A DNA stretch of 64,000 nt from Chelatococcus composti (GTDB lineage Bacteria > Pseudomonadota > Alphaproteobacteria > Rhizobiales > Beijerinckiaceae). Below, one piece after another: positions 17,394 to 25,676 of the stretch. The notes under the pieces were generated by a model. The model was not told the origin of the DNA, searched no databases, and saw nothing but the letters and a program-made list of their open reading frames with translations. The first letter of the stretch is position 1. The number at the start of each line of letters is the position of its first letter. The translations under genes and the position numbers were made by a program. Where the stretch lies: assembly GCF_014201415.1 (NCBI RefSeq), contig NZ_JACHEH010000005.1, forward strand, positions 310,001 to 374,000, read 5' to 3'.

Positions 17394-18959
17394 TCAGCTG
17401 CTTCCCAGCACCTGCCGGGCCCGCGCGAGGATCTCGTCCGGCGGGCCGTCGGCGTCGATGGCATGCCAGCCCGGCTCGGCGCCAACATCGCCCGTCTCGC
17501 GTGCAGCCTGCATGGCGACGACGCGCGCGTCCGCATCCGAGGCATCGCCGCGGCGGGCCTCGACCCGCGCCGTGAGCCGCGCGAGTGGGGCCGAGAGCCA
17601 CAGCCCGGCGAAGGGGACGCCGGCTTCGGCCGCGAGGGCCGCGGCAGTGGCCCGCTCATGCCGGCGCTGATGCACGGCATCGACGATGACCGGCCAGCCT
17701 GCGGCGAGCACCGTGCGCGCATCGCGATACATCCGCTCATAGACTGCGGCGGACGCTGCCGCGTCATAGGCGCTGTTGGGCAGGCGCTCGGTTTCCGCAA
17801 CCCCGAAGAGCTGCTTGCGGATGACGTCACTGCGCAGGTGCACGGCGCCCGGCGGGCCGCCGATGAGCGGGGCGAGGGCTGCGGCGAGCGTGCTCTTGCC
17901 GCTGCCCGAAAGGCCGCCGATGGCGACGAGCCGCGGCGGCGCACGCGTGAGGACCGCTTCGGCGAGGCTGAAATAGCGGCGGCAGTCCTCCAGCGCCCGC
18001 TCGCGCCCGTCGGCCTCGAGATAGGCGAGCCCGGCAACCGTCACCTTCGCCCGGATCGCGGCGCGTATGCTGATGAAGAGCGGCAGCGCCGCAAGACCTG
18101 CAAGGTGCGCCGGCTCTCGGCTCTCCACGAGATAGCGGTTGAGGAGGAGGTTTGCCTCGCGCCGCAGGCCCTTTTCGATCAGGTCCATGAGCAGGAAGGC
18201 AAGGTCGTAGAGCACGTCGGTCGTCGCCAGCGCCTCGTCGAACTCGAGGGCATCGAAGAGGCGCGGCTTGCCCTCGATGAGGACGATATTCCTGAGATGC
18301 AGGTCGCCGTGGCAGCGACGCACATGGCCCTCCCGTCCGCGCTGCATCAAAAGCCCCCTCAGGCGCTCCAGCGCGTCGAGCGACTGGTGCGTCAGACGCT
18401 CAGTGCGCTCCGGCGGAAAGAGGGTTGGATGTTCCAGGAGGCTCGCCCCGTTCTCCGCGATAACGGCCCGGAGCGAGCCGGCGGAATCGACATCACGGCG
18501 GACGGATGCGCGCGCATGCGCTTCGGCGACCGCGCGCGCCATCGCGGCGACGATGGCCGGCGCCAGTTCTCCCCCGGCGGCCAGGCGGTCCAGCGTCCTG
18601 GTTTCGTCGAAGCGGCGCATATGCACCGCCCATTCCACCACCGTGCCTTCGCCGCCGAGTTGCAGCGTGCCATTGCGACGGACGATGGGGACGAGGCCGA
18701 GATAGATGTCCGGCGCGCCGGGGCGGTTGATGGCGATCTCGCGCTCGCACGCGACGCGGCGCTTCTCCAGCGTGGAGAAGTCCATGTAGGGGAAGCGCAC
18801 GGCGCGCTTGATCTTGTAGGCGTCGTTGCCCGCGAGAAAGATGATCGCGCCGTGCGTGTCGATGCGCTTGACGGGCCAGTCGAGCCCGTGACCGCCCGGC
18901 GAGGCGAGGAAGCGCAGGGTCTCGTCCTGCGCTTCGGCGACATGCGAGAGCGGTGTCAT
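17394..18959 (-). CDS. Two-domain protein: aminoglycoside-phosphotransferase-like kinase plus P-loop kinase/ATPase
   Basis: 521 residues. Residues 1-330 look like an APH/choline-kinase fold: the catalytic loop RCHGDLHLRNIVL and the metal-binding LFDALEFDEAL are visible. From about residue 340 a second domain starts with a Walker A motif, AIGGLSGSGKSTLA, followed by DVIRKQLFG and PVIVDAVHQRRHER, as in gluconate-kinase or zeta-toxin-like P-loop kinases. This arrangement is known in many Proteobacteria as an 'AAA family ATPase' of unknown substrate. No neighbour explains its role; the phasin-like gene 30 bases upstream could be co-transcribed. Confidence 0.85.
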   Translation of the reverse strand: MTPLSHVAEAQDETLRFLASPGGHGLDWPVKRIDTHGAIIFLAGNDAYKIKRAVRFPYMDFSTLEKRRVACEREIAINRPGAPDIYLGLVPIVRRNGTLQLGGEGTVVEWAVHMRRFDETRTLDRLAAGGELAPAIVAAMARAVAEAHARASVRRDVDSAGSLRAVIAENGASLLEHPTLFPPERTERLTHQSLDALERLRGLLMQRGREGHVRRCHGDLHLRNIVLIEGKPRLFDALEFDEALATTDVLYDLAFLLMDLIEKGLRREANLLLNRYLVESREPAHLAGLAALPLFISIRAAIRAKVTVAGLAYLEADGRERALEDCRRYFSLAEAVLTRAPPRLVAIGGLSGSGKSTLAAALAPLIGGPPGAVHLRSDVIRKQLFGVAETERLPNSAYDAAASAAVYERMYRDARTVLAAGWPVIVDAVHQRRHERATAAALAAEAGVPFAGLWLSAPLARLTARVEARRGDASDADARVVAMQAARETGDVGAEPGWHAIDADGPPDEILARARQVLGSS

Positions 18960-18989
18960 CCTGCCTCGGTGAGTGATCAGGCTGGAGGT

Positions 18990-19310
18990 TCAGTGCTCCG
19001 TCCGGACCACCTTGTCCTCGGCCTTGCGCATGAGCGTCGCGAACTCTTCCGTATAGTCCGTGATCGCCTGCTGGGCAAAGGCCGTCTGCCGTTCCACCGC
19101 CTCGGGCAGGCCGTGGCAGCGGCCGATGTCGTGCCAGAACGAGGCCTGGGCTTCAAGGCGCCGGGCCATGAAGTGCAGCATCTCCGTGCCGATGGCTACG
19201 GGCAGATCGAAGGTCGAGGCCTTGAGCCAGAGCGGGAAGGCCTCGAACGGCCACGGCATGCCGTTGGCGTCGGGACGGCGCGGATGCGTGGCCTGCCTGT
19301 CGATGGTCAT
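18990..19310 (-). CDS. Small phasin-like protein
   Basis: 106 residues, probably all helical and without a signal peptide (PFEAFPLWLKASTFD; MARRLEAQASFWHDIGRC; RQTAFAQQAITDYTEEFATLM). The amphipathic helices with regularly spaced aromatic residues resemble phasins, which coat polyhydroxyalkanoate granules, but the match is by pattern only. GAGGGAGGGAGAG directly precedes the ATG at 19310, which is why longer upstream extensions are rejected. No PHA synthase or depolymerase is in the window. Confidence 0.65.
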   Translation of the reverse strand: MTIDRQATHPRRPDANGMPWPFEAFPLWLKASTFDLPVAIGTEMLHFMARRLEAQASFWHDIGRCHGLPEAVERQTAFAQQAITDYTEEFATLMRKAEDKVVRTEH

Positions 19311-19434
19311 CGTCTCTCCCTCCCTGTCACTCTGCGAATGCTTGCGCGCGCGGTTGGCCGCGTCGTTGACAGGGATCAAGCGTGTCTGAAAAAGACGGCC
19401 ACTTTCCGGCTCGCGACGCCCGCCGGAGCGGTCG

Positions 19435-21306
19435 TCAGGCGGCGAGTATGTGCCCCTTTGTGACGAGAAGCGCCAAGATCCGATCCGCCTCCTGCTCGGG
19501 CGTCTCGCTGGAGCCGTCGAGGCGCAGGTCAGGTGCCTCGGGCGGTTCGTAGGGAGAGCCGACGCCTGTGAAGTTCTCGACGAGGCCCTGGCGTGCCCGC
19601 CGGTAGAGCCCCTTGGGATCACGCGCGGCGCAGACGTCGAGCGGCGTGTCGACGAAGATCTCGTAGAATGGCACGTCCCTGGCGAGCGCGCGGGCATTCG
19701 CCCGGTCCCTGGCGTAGGGCGCGATGGCGGCCACGATGGCGATGAGGCCCGCATCGGCGAGGATGTGTGCGACCTCGGCAAGGCGCCGCACGTTCTCGGC
19801 ACGCTCGGGCGGCGAGAAGCCGAGATCGCGATTGAGGCCGTGGCGGACGTTATCGCCGTCGAGCACATAGGCGTGGCAGCCGGCTGCGGTGAGCCGGCGC
19901 TCCAGCGCATTCGCCACTGTCGACTTGCCGGCGCCCGAGGGGCCAGTGAGCCAGAGGATGGCCGGCTTCTGGCGGCGGGCGGTCGGCCGGTCGGCCGTTT
20001 CCGTGTCGAAGTTCTGCCAGTAGACGTTGGCTGCAGCGTTGACCGCCTCCATCACCATGCCCGCCGCGAGGGTCTGGTTGGTCAGGCGGTCGATGAGCAG
20101 GAAGGAGCCGAGCGAGCGGTTGTCGTCGTAGCGCTCGACCACCACCGGGCGGGCCGTGGCGATGGATGCGGTGCCGATGTCGTTCGTCTCCAGCATCGTC
20201 GCCGGGTCTTCCACCAGGCGCACGATATCGAGCCGGTTGCGCAGGGCGGTGATGCGGCACGGCACGAGATCGTTACCCAGCCGCATGAGCAGCTCCCGGC
20301 CCGTGGCGAGCGGCATGTCCGAAAGCCAGACGAGGCGCGCGACGAGGTGATCCACGGCGGCTGGCGGGTTCTCCGGGCAGGCGAAGACCGTGCCGCGGCC
20401 GGCCTCGATCTCGCGGTCGAGCACCAGCGTCACGGCCTCGCCAACTCCTGCCTCCTCCAGATCGCCGTCGAAAGTGACGATCCGCGTGATACGGCTCGGC
20501 TGTCCGCCGGGCAGGGCGACCACCGTGTCGCCGCGCCGGACGCGGCCGCCGGCAACCGTGCCCTGGTAGCCGCGGAAGTCCAGGTTCGGCCGGCAGACGC
20601 GCTGGACGGGAAAGCGCAGGCTGCCACAGCTCGGTCGCACGGGTGCGAGCGTCTCGAGGAGGCTGAGCAGCGGCGGGCCGGCGTACCACGGCATCGCCGC
20701 GGCGGGGTGGACGACATTTTCGCCGAGGGCCGCCGAGACCGGAATGGGATGGACGACAAGGCCGAGGCTGTTCGCGTGGCTGCGGAAGGCATCCACGATG
20801 GCGCGGAACACCTGCTCGTCATGGCCGACGAGGTCCATCTTGTTGACGGCGAGTACGATGTCGCGGATGCCCATGAGGGTGGCGATGGCCGCGTGCCGCC
20901 GGGTCTGCGGCAGAAGGCCCTTGCGCCCGTCCACCAGCAGCACGGCCACGTCACACGCCGAGGCGCCGGTTGCCATGTTGCGCGTGAACTGCTCGTGGCC
21001 GGGCGCGTCAACGACGATGAAGCTGCGTCGCGCGGTTGCGAAATAGCGATAGGCCACGTCGATGGTGATGCCCTGCTCACGCTCGGCCGAGAGGCCGTCA
21101 AGCAGCAGGGCATAGTCAAAGCCACCCTCGCCGCTGGCAGCGGCGACGGCTTCCATCTGGTCCTCCGGGACGAGGCCGGCGTCGGCCATCAAGCGCCCGA
21201 GCAGGGTCGACTTGCCGTCGTCGACCGCGCCGCAGGCGAGCACCTTCAGCAGATCTTGTTTCTCGACTGGCGGGACGGCCGCCACGGATGGCTCGGCAAT
21301 ACGCAC
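19435..21306 (-). CDS. cysN/cysC: Bifunctional sulfate adenylyltransferase subunit 1 / APS kinase (CysN-CysC, NodQ-like)
   Basis: 623 residues. Residues 1-430 are a translation-factor-like GTPase: G1 ACGAVDDGKST, G3 DAPGHEQF, G4 NKMDL. With CysD it drives ATP plus sulfate to APS. The C-terminal 190 residues are APS kinase (Walker A LTGPSGAGKST; DGDNVRHGLN; FVDTPLDVC), giving PAPS. This fusion is the NodQ/CysNC form common in rhizobia. GTG at 21306 directly abuts the cysD stop. No PAPS reductase or sulfite reductase gene lies nearby, whereas a sulfotransferase does (23921-25633), so supplying PAPS for sulfation is a good alternative to cysteine synthesis. Confidence 0.95.
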   Translation of the reverse strand: MRIAEPSVAAVPPVEKQDLLKVLACGAVDDGKSTLLGRLMADAGLVPEDQMEAVAAASGEGGFDYALLLDGLSAEREQGITIDVAYRYFATARRSFIVVDAPGHEQFTRNMATGASACDVAVLLVDGRKGLLPQTRRHAAIATLMGIRDIVLAVNKMDLVGHDEQVFRAIVDAFRSHANSLGLVVHPIPVSAALGENVVHPAAAMPWYAGPPLLSLLETLAPVRPSCGSLRFPVQRVCRPNLDFRGYQGTVAGGRVRRGDTVVALPGGQPSRITRIVTFDGDLEEAGVGEAVTLVLDREIEAGRGTVFACPENPPAAVDHLVARLVWLSDMPLATGRELLMRLGNDLVPCRITALRNRLDIVRLVEDPATMLETNDIGTASIATARPVVVERYDDNRSLGSFLLIDRLTNQTLAAGMVMEAVNAAANVYWQNFDTETADRPTARRQKPAILWLTGPSGAGKSTVANALERRLTAAGCHAYVLDGDNVRHGLNRDLGFSPPERAENVRRLAEVAHILADAGLIAIVAAIAPYARDRANARALARDVPFYEIFVDTPLDVCAARDPKGLYRRARQGLVENFTGVGSPYEPPEAPDLRLDGSSETPEQEADRILALLVTKGHILAA

Positions 21307-22257
21307 TCAGAAATATCCTTCCATCTTCTTGGCCTCGATGGACTCCGAGCGCTCGCCGTCGATGAGGCGTCCGGCACGCTCGGAGCGGCGCGTACCGTGA
21401 AGTTCCGCGATCACGGCATCGAGGGTTTCGGCATCGGACCGGATTGCGGCCGTCAGCGGGTAACAGCCGAGCGTGCGAAAGCGCACGCGCATCATCTGCG
21501 GCACCTCGCCCGGCTCCAGCGGCAGGCGGTCGTCGTCCACCATGATGAGGTTGTCGCCGCGGCGCACCACGGGCCGTTCGCGCGCGAAATAGAGCGGCAC
21601 GACGGGGATCGCCTCGGCGCGGATGTAGGCCCACACGTCGTGTTCGGTCCAGTTGGAGAGGGGGAAGACACGCATCGTCTCGCCCTCGACGAGCTGCGTG
21701 TTGGCGAGCCCCCAGGGCTCGGGGCGCTGCATCTTGGGGTCCCAGCGGTGGCCGGGAGCGCGCACGGAGAAGATGCGCTCCTTGGCGCGGCTCTTCTCCT
21801 CGTCCCGCCGCGCACCGCCGATGGCGGCGTCAGCGCCGAGACGATCGAGAACTTGCCGGAGCGCCACGGTCTTCATGGCGTGCGTATAGAGGCCCGCGCC
21901 ATGGGTGACGGGCGACAGGCCGGCAGCGAGGCCCTCCTCGTTAGTGTGGACGACGAGATCGAGACCGAGCGCGCGCGCCTGCTCGTCGCGGAAGGCGATC
22001 ATCTCCCGGAACTTCCAGGTGGTGTCGACATGCACGACCTTGAAGGGGATGGGCCCCGGATAAAAGGCCTTCCGCGCCAGGTGCAGCAGGACGGAGGAAT
22101 CTTTTCCGATAGAGTAGAGCAGGACCGGCCGGCGGAACACGGCCTCGGTTTCCCGCAGGATATGGATGGCTTCGGCCTCCAGCATGCGCTGGTGGGCGCT
22201 GAGCCCATGACGACCGGCGAGGCGAAGGGAAGACGGGGTGCTGGGCGCAGCGTGCAT
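21307..22257 (-). CDS. cysD: Sulfate adenylyltransferase subunit 2
   Basis: 316 residues, PP-loop ATP pyrophosphatase family. The PP-loop is seen as [13 protein letters not shown], and [27 protein letters not shown] and [13 protein letters not shown] are family landmarks. It catalyses adenylyl transfer to sulfate together with the CysN GTPase encoded immediately downstream. Length is normal (CysD/NodP about 300). A weak - strand promoter may lie at 22341-22336 (TTGTCT) and 22318-22313 (TACACA) with a 17-base spacer. It diverges from the DUF2793 gene across a 192-base gap. Confidence 0.95.
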   Translation of the reverse strand: MHAAPSTPSSLRLAGRHGLSAHQRMLEAEAIHILRETEAVFRRPVLLYSIGKDSSVLLHLARKAFYPGPIPFKVVHVDTTWKFREMIAFRDEQARALGLDLVVHTNEEGLAAGLSPVTHGAGLYTHAMKTVALRQVLDRLGADAAIGGARRDEEKSRAKERIFSVRAPGHRWDPKMQRPEPWGLANTQLVEGETMRVFPLSNWTEHDVWAYIRAEAIPVVPLYFARERPVVRRGDNLIMVDDDRLPLEPGEVPQMMRVRFRTLGCYPLTAAIRSDAETLDAVIAELHGTRRSERAGRLIDGERSESIEAKKMEGYF

Positions 22258-22389
22258 GGTCCGGCAATCAGATCAAGAATGAATCGAAAATGACGCAAAC
22301 AAACTGGCGAATTGTGTAGCCTCTGGTGCGCTCACAGACAAGCTCCTTCAGATGCGGCAGTGGGAACGTGTCGCCGGAAGGGCGAAGGA

Positions 22390-22418
22390 TTGACATTTTA
22401 TCCCAGAATAGGTCTAAC
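22390..22418 (+). promoter_or_regulatory. Sigma-70-like promoter for the DUF2793 gene
   Basis: A perfect -35 TTGACA at 22390-22395, a 17-base spacer and a -10-like TCTAAC at 22413-22418. Transcription would start near 22425, about 25 bases before the GTG at 22450. This is one of the best promoter matches in the window and suggests that the gene is expressed on its own. Confidence 0.55.
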
Positions 22419-22449
22419 ATCCTATATTGGACTGAGCGCCGGGGTCGCC

Positions 22450-23892
22450 GTGACCATTGTTGCCGAAACCACCGCCAATCTGAAACTGCCGTACATCGCC
22501 GCCGGGCAGGCGCAGAAACACGTGACGCACAACGAGGCGCTGCGCATGCTCGATGCACTGGTGCAGCTCGCGGTCAAGGACAGGGAGCGGACAGCTCCTC
22601 CGGACGAGCCTGCCGAAGGTGCGCGCCACATCGTGGCTGCGGGGGCGACGGGTGCCTGGGAAGGCAAGGATCATCACGTCGCCGTCTTCGTGGATGGCGG
22701 CTGGTTCACCTTTGCGCCGGAACCGGGTTGGACGGCCTATGTGACCAGCGAAAGCCGCCTGTGCGTCTGGACGGGAACGGAATGGGCCGTCGTCGAGAGT
22801 GACCCGCCGACCGAGCTGCACGATCTCGTCGGGCTCGGCGTCGGCACGCGGCCCGATGCGGCCAATGCCTTCGCTGCCAAGCTGGAGAATGCCCTGTGGT
22901 CGGCAAGATACGCGGGCGAGGGCGGCAGCGGCGGGCTGCGCATGGTGCTCAACAAGGAAGATCCCGCCGACACCGCCTCGCTCATCTTCCAGACCGACTG
23001 GTCGGGGCGGGCCGAGATGGGCCTTGCCGGCAGCGACGACTTCACGATCAACGTTTCGTCCGACGGCTCTGTCTGGACGACGGCGCTGCGGATCGACGCC
23101 GCGAGCGGTGCGGTGACACTGCCTCGGACGCGGCTTGCATGCGGCCTGCGCAACCTCCTTATCAATGCCCGTGGCCTCGTGAACCAGCGCGGCTATGTTG
23201 CGGGCACGGCGGCGACGGCCAATGGCCAGTACACCGTCGACCGTTGGCGGGTGGTGACCGCGGGCGAGGCGCTGTTCTGGAGCGAAGGTGACGGTTTCCG
23301 CACCTTCACCGCGCCGGCCGGTGGCGTCGAGCAGGTGGTCGAAGGCATCAATATCGTTGCCGGCACCTACGTGCTCTCCTGGGTCGGCACGGCGAGCGCC
23401 AGCGTCAATGGAGCGCCCGTGGCAAACGGAGGCACAGTGGTGCTGCCCGGCGGGGCGCAGGCCACCGTGCGCTTCTCCGGCGGAACCTTCGCACTGCCGC
23501 AGCTGGAGCGCGGCACGGTGCCGACGGAATTCGAGGTGCGGCCGTTCGGCCAGGATCTTGCCATGTGCCAGCGCTACTACGAGAAGTCCTACAATCTCGG
23601 CGTCAAACCGGGCACGCCGAGCCAGGCCGGGCGGCGCAACCAGACGACCTTCCAGATCGCGGCAGTGCACCGGGCCGACATTCCCTTCCGCGTCGTCAAG
23701 CGCGCGGCGCCCGTGGTGACGATTTACAATCCGACCACGGGCGCGGCAGGGCAGGTGCGTGCCTACCCTGATGCAGACCTCTCCATCGGCGGCATCTACG
23801 TGCAGGGCGAGGCCGGCTGCATGATCGACTTCGCGGCGAGTGCGTCGACGCAGGTCGTCTTCTGGCACTGGGTGGCCGAAGCCGAACTTTGA
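22450..23892 (+). CDS. DUF2793 domain-containing protein (phage tail / surface-associated type)
   Basis: 480 residues from the GTG at 22450. The N-terminal 90 residues (LKLPYIAAGQAQKHVTHNEA, then a WEGKDHHVAVFVDGGWFTF segment) match the DUF2793 family known from alphaproteobacterial phage-like tail genes. The middle carries beta-rich stretches (LIFQTDWSGRAEMGLAGSDDF) typical of tail fibres, and the C-terminal half has a jelly-roll look ending MIDFAASASTQVVFWHW. No signal peptide is seen. It stands alone between cysD and the sulfotransferase gene with no other phage gene near, so it may have been recruited to the cell surface. Function unknown. Confidence 0.75.
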   Translation: MTIVAETTANLKLPYIAAGQAQKHVTHNEALRMLDALVQLAVKDRERTAPPDEPAEGARHIVAAGATGAWEGKDHHVAVFVDGGWFTFAPEPGWTAYVTSESRLCVWTGTEWAVVESDPPTELHDLVGLGVGTRPDAANAFAAKLENALWSARYAGEGGSGGLRMVLNKEDPADTASLIFQTDWSGRAEMGLAGSDDFTINVSSDGSVWTTALRIDAASGAVTLPRTRLACGLRNLLINARGLVNQRGYVAGTAATANGQYTVDRWRVVTAGEALFWSEGDGFRTFTAPAGGVEQVVEGINIVAGTYVLSWVGTASASVNGAPVANGGTVVLPGGAQATVRFSGGTFALPQLERGTVPTEFEVRPFGQDLAMCQRYYEKSYNLGVKPGTPSQAGRRNQTTFQIAAVHRADIPFRVVKRAAPVVTIYNPTTGAAGQVRAYPDADLSIGGIYVQGEAGCMIDFAASASTQVVFWHWVAEAEL

Positions 23893-23920
23893 GGCACTTG
23901 CCGTTCAGGGGTAGACGGCC

Positions 23921-25633
23921 TCAGAGCTCGGTCTCGAAGCGCGAGTTCTCGATGACATGCCCCGCGATGGCGACGGCCGTGCCATGCCGCTTGGCCCAGG
24001 TGGCGAAGTCGCTCACGAACCGGTCGTGGCTGTCCCGGGGAATGGCGAGCAGGTTGCGCTCTTCCGGGATGGGGATCACCGCATAACCGACGGAGGCGAA
24101 GAAATCGCCGAGGCGCGCCTCTGCCTGCTGGTTGAGAAACTCGCAGATGAAGGCGGGGCGGCTGGTGGAGATGATGGTCCGCGCCCCTTCCAGCACCTCC
24201 GGCTCGACGCCCTCGACGTCGATCTTGACGGCCGCGATCGGGCGCTTGCTGATCCCCTCGAGCTGCGGCGCATTGAGGAAGTCGGGGCGGGTCGGCTGCA
24301 GAATGTGGTCGAGCGGCACGGCCTTGACCGTTTCCGTATGGTCGGGCGCGCCCTTCTGTGCGATCGACTCGCCCGAGCAGAGGCTGAAGAAGCCGTACCT
24401 GTGCGGCAGCGTCAGGATTTCCTCGCGTTTCCATGCCGCCAGGTGGCAGGGGACGATGCGCGGATTGAAGGCGTTGAGCTGGATGTTGTAGACGAGCCGC
24501 CCGAACGTCACCGACGAGGGCTCGAAGGCCAGAGAAAGAAGATCGCGACGGGCTCGCACTGTCAGCAGCGAATAGAGGCCAGTGTAGGCTCCCACATCGA
24601 GCACCATCGCATTTTTCGGCGCGTTCTCGACGAGGAAGAGCCAGTAGGCAAGCGTTTTCTTCTCGTCGAACGAGCCCTGTCGCATGGCACCGAGCAGGTT
24701 GTCATCCTCGCCCCACGGGGCCGTGATGCTGTGCATCGTGATGCCGTGCCCGTTGACGGTGACGGCCGAGTTCTGGAAGATAATTTTTTTCATGGCCGAT
24801 CCCTTGCTTGTGGTGGAGGTAGGCGGGGCCTGTCGGAGACGATTTCCGGCAATCATCCAGGCGTGAGGCGTGTTCGAAAGAGCTTGTTCGACCTCGCGGT
24901 AATTCTTGATGGATTCGGTGAGACTCCTGGGCGCTTGCTTCACGAACGAGGGCTTGCGCTTCGTGATCGGGTCCGTCCCGAAGGCGCGCGCGATCGCGTC
25001 CGCGTGCTCGCGGGCCAGCAGCCCCTCGGCATCGAACATGTCCCCATAGTCGAGGGTGACGAGCGGCCGGTGGCCCTTGAGCCATTGCTCAATCATTTCC
25101 AGCTCACGCTGCTTATCGTCGATGAAACGCAGCAGTCGCGGAACGTCGACGACGGCAGAGCGGATCTGTACGGCAGCCGCATCGGTCGCGTGCCAGACCT
25201 TGTTGGCGGTGGCGAGGAGGCCGGAGACGAACACCTCCAGAAAGTTGCGGCGCGTCAGGTGAATGATCGGCGCGCCCTCGGCCCGTGCGTATTCGAGGAG
25301 CCACGGGCGACCGATGGGCGAGTGCCAGTGCTGGTTGAGGCTGTGCAGGCTGTTGTACTTGACGTCGGGCAGGAGCGTGCGGCCCTCCTCGGAGAGTGTC
25401 GCCAGGAAACGCTCGAAGTTTCGGGGCGCGGCCTCCGCGAGGGCATTGCGTGGATCCTCTCGGATATAGTCAAGAAGATGTGTGAAGTAATTGTGGCGGT
25501 CGCCAATGCCTCCCGGATGGAAAATCTCGCCGAGATAATAGAATTGCGGGTGATTTTTCTGATCCAGTACGCTGCCCAGCGCTCCGGTGCCGGAGCGCTG
25601 GGTGGCGATGAGAAGGCCGAATGGAGGGGCCAT
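23921..25633 (-). CDS. Fusion of a sulfotransferase domain and an FkbM-type methyltransferase domain
   Basis: 570 residues in one uninterrupted frame. Residues 1-260 look like a Stf0/NodH-type sulfotransferase: PAPS 5'-phosphosulfate loop ATQRSGTGALGS, then IIHLTRRNFLEVFVSGL as the 3'-phosphate region. Residues about 281-570 are an FkbM SAM-dependent methyltransferase (MVLDVGAYTGLYSLL; AAVKIDVEGVEPEVLEGA). AAGGAAC precedes the ATG at 25633. The joint (about residues 262-280) reads like non-coding sequence, and an internal ATG at 24793 could start a free methyltransferase of 290 residues, so the fusion may come from loss of a stop codon. PAPS would be supplied by CysD/CysNC 2 kb away. Confidence 0.82.
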   Translation of the reverse strand: MAPPFGLLIATQRSGTGALGSVLDQKNHPQFYYLGEIFHPGGIGDRHNYFTHLLDYIREDPRNALAEAAPRNFERFLATLSEEGRTLLPDVKYNSLHSLNQHWHSPIGRPWLLEYARAEGAPIIHLTRRNFLEVFVSGLLATANKVWHATDAAAVQIRSAVVDVPRLLRFIDDKQRELEMIEQWLKGHRPLVTLDYGDMFDAEGLLAREHADAIARAFGTDPITKRKPSFVKQAPRSLTESIKNYREVEQALSNTPHAWMIAGNRLRQAPPTSTTSKGSAMKKIIFQNSAVTVNGHGITMHSITAPWGEDDNLLGAMRQGSFDEKKTLAYWLFLVENAPKNAMVLDVGAYTGLYSLLTVRARRDLLSLAFEPSSVTFGRLVYNIQLNAFNPRIVPCHLAAWKREEILTLPHRYGFFSLCSGESIAQKGAPDHTETVKAVPLDHILQPTRPDFLNAPQLEGISKRPIAAVKIDVEGVEPEVLEGARTIISTSRPAFICEFLNQQAEARLGDFFASVGYAVIPIPEERNLLAIPRDSHDRFVSDFATWAKRHGTAVAIAGHVIENSRFETEL

Positions 25634-25676
25634 ACTTGTTCCTTTAGCTTGGTCGAAAGCCCTGCGGCTCGAGCTG

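Noticed and set aside
19450-22293. Open frame of 947 codons on the + strand opposite cysNC and cysD
   Set aside because: The - strand genes are unmistakable (PP-loop, GTPase and APS kinase motifs); the opposite frame has no recognisable domain.
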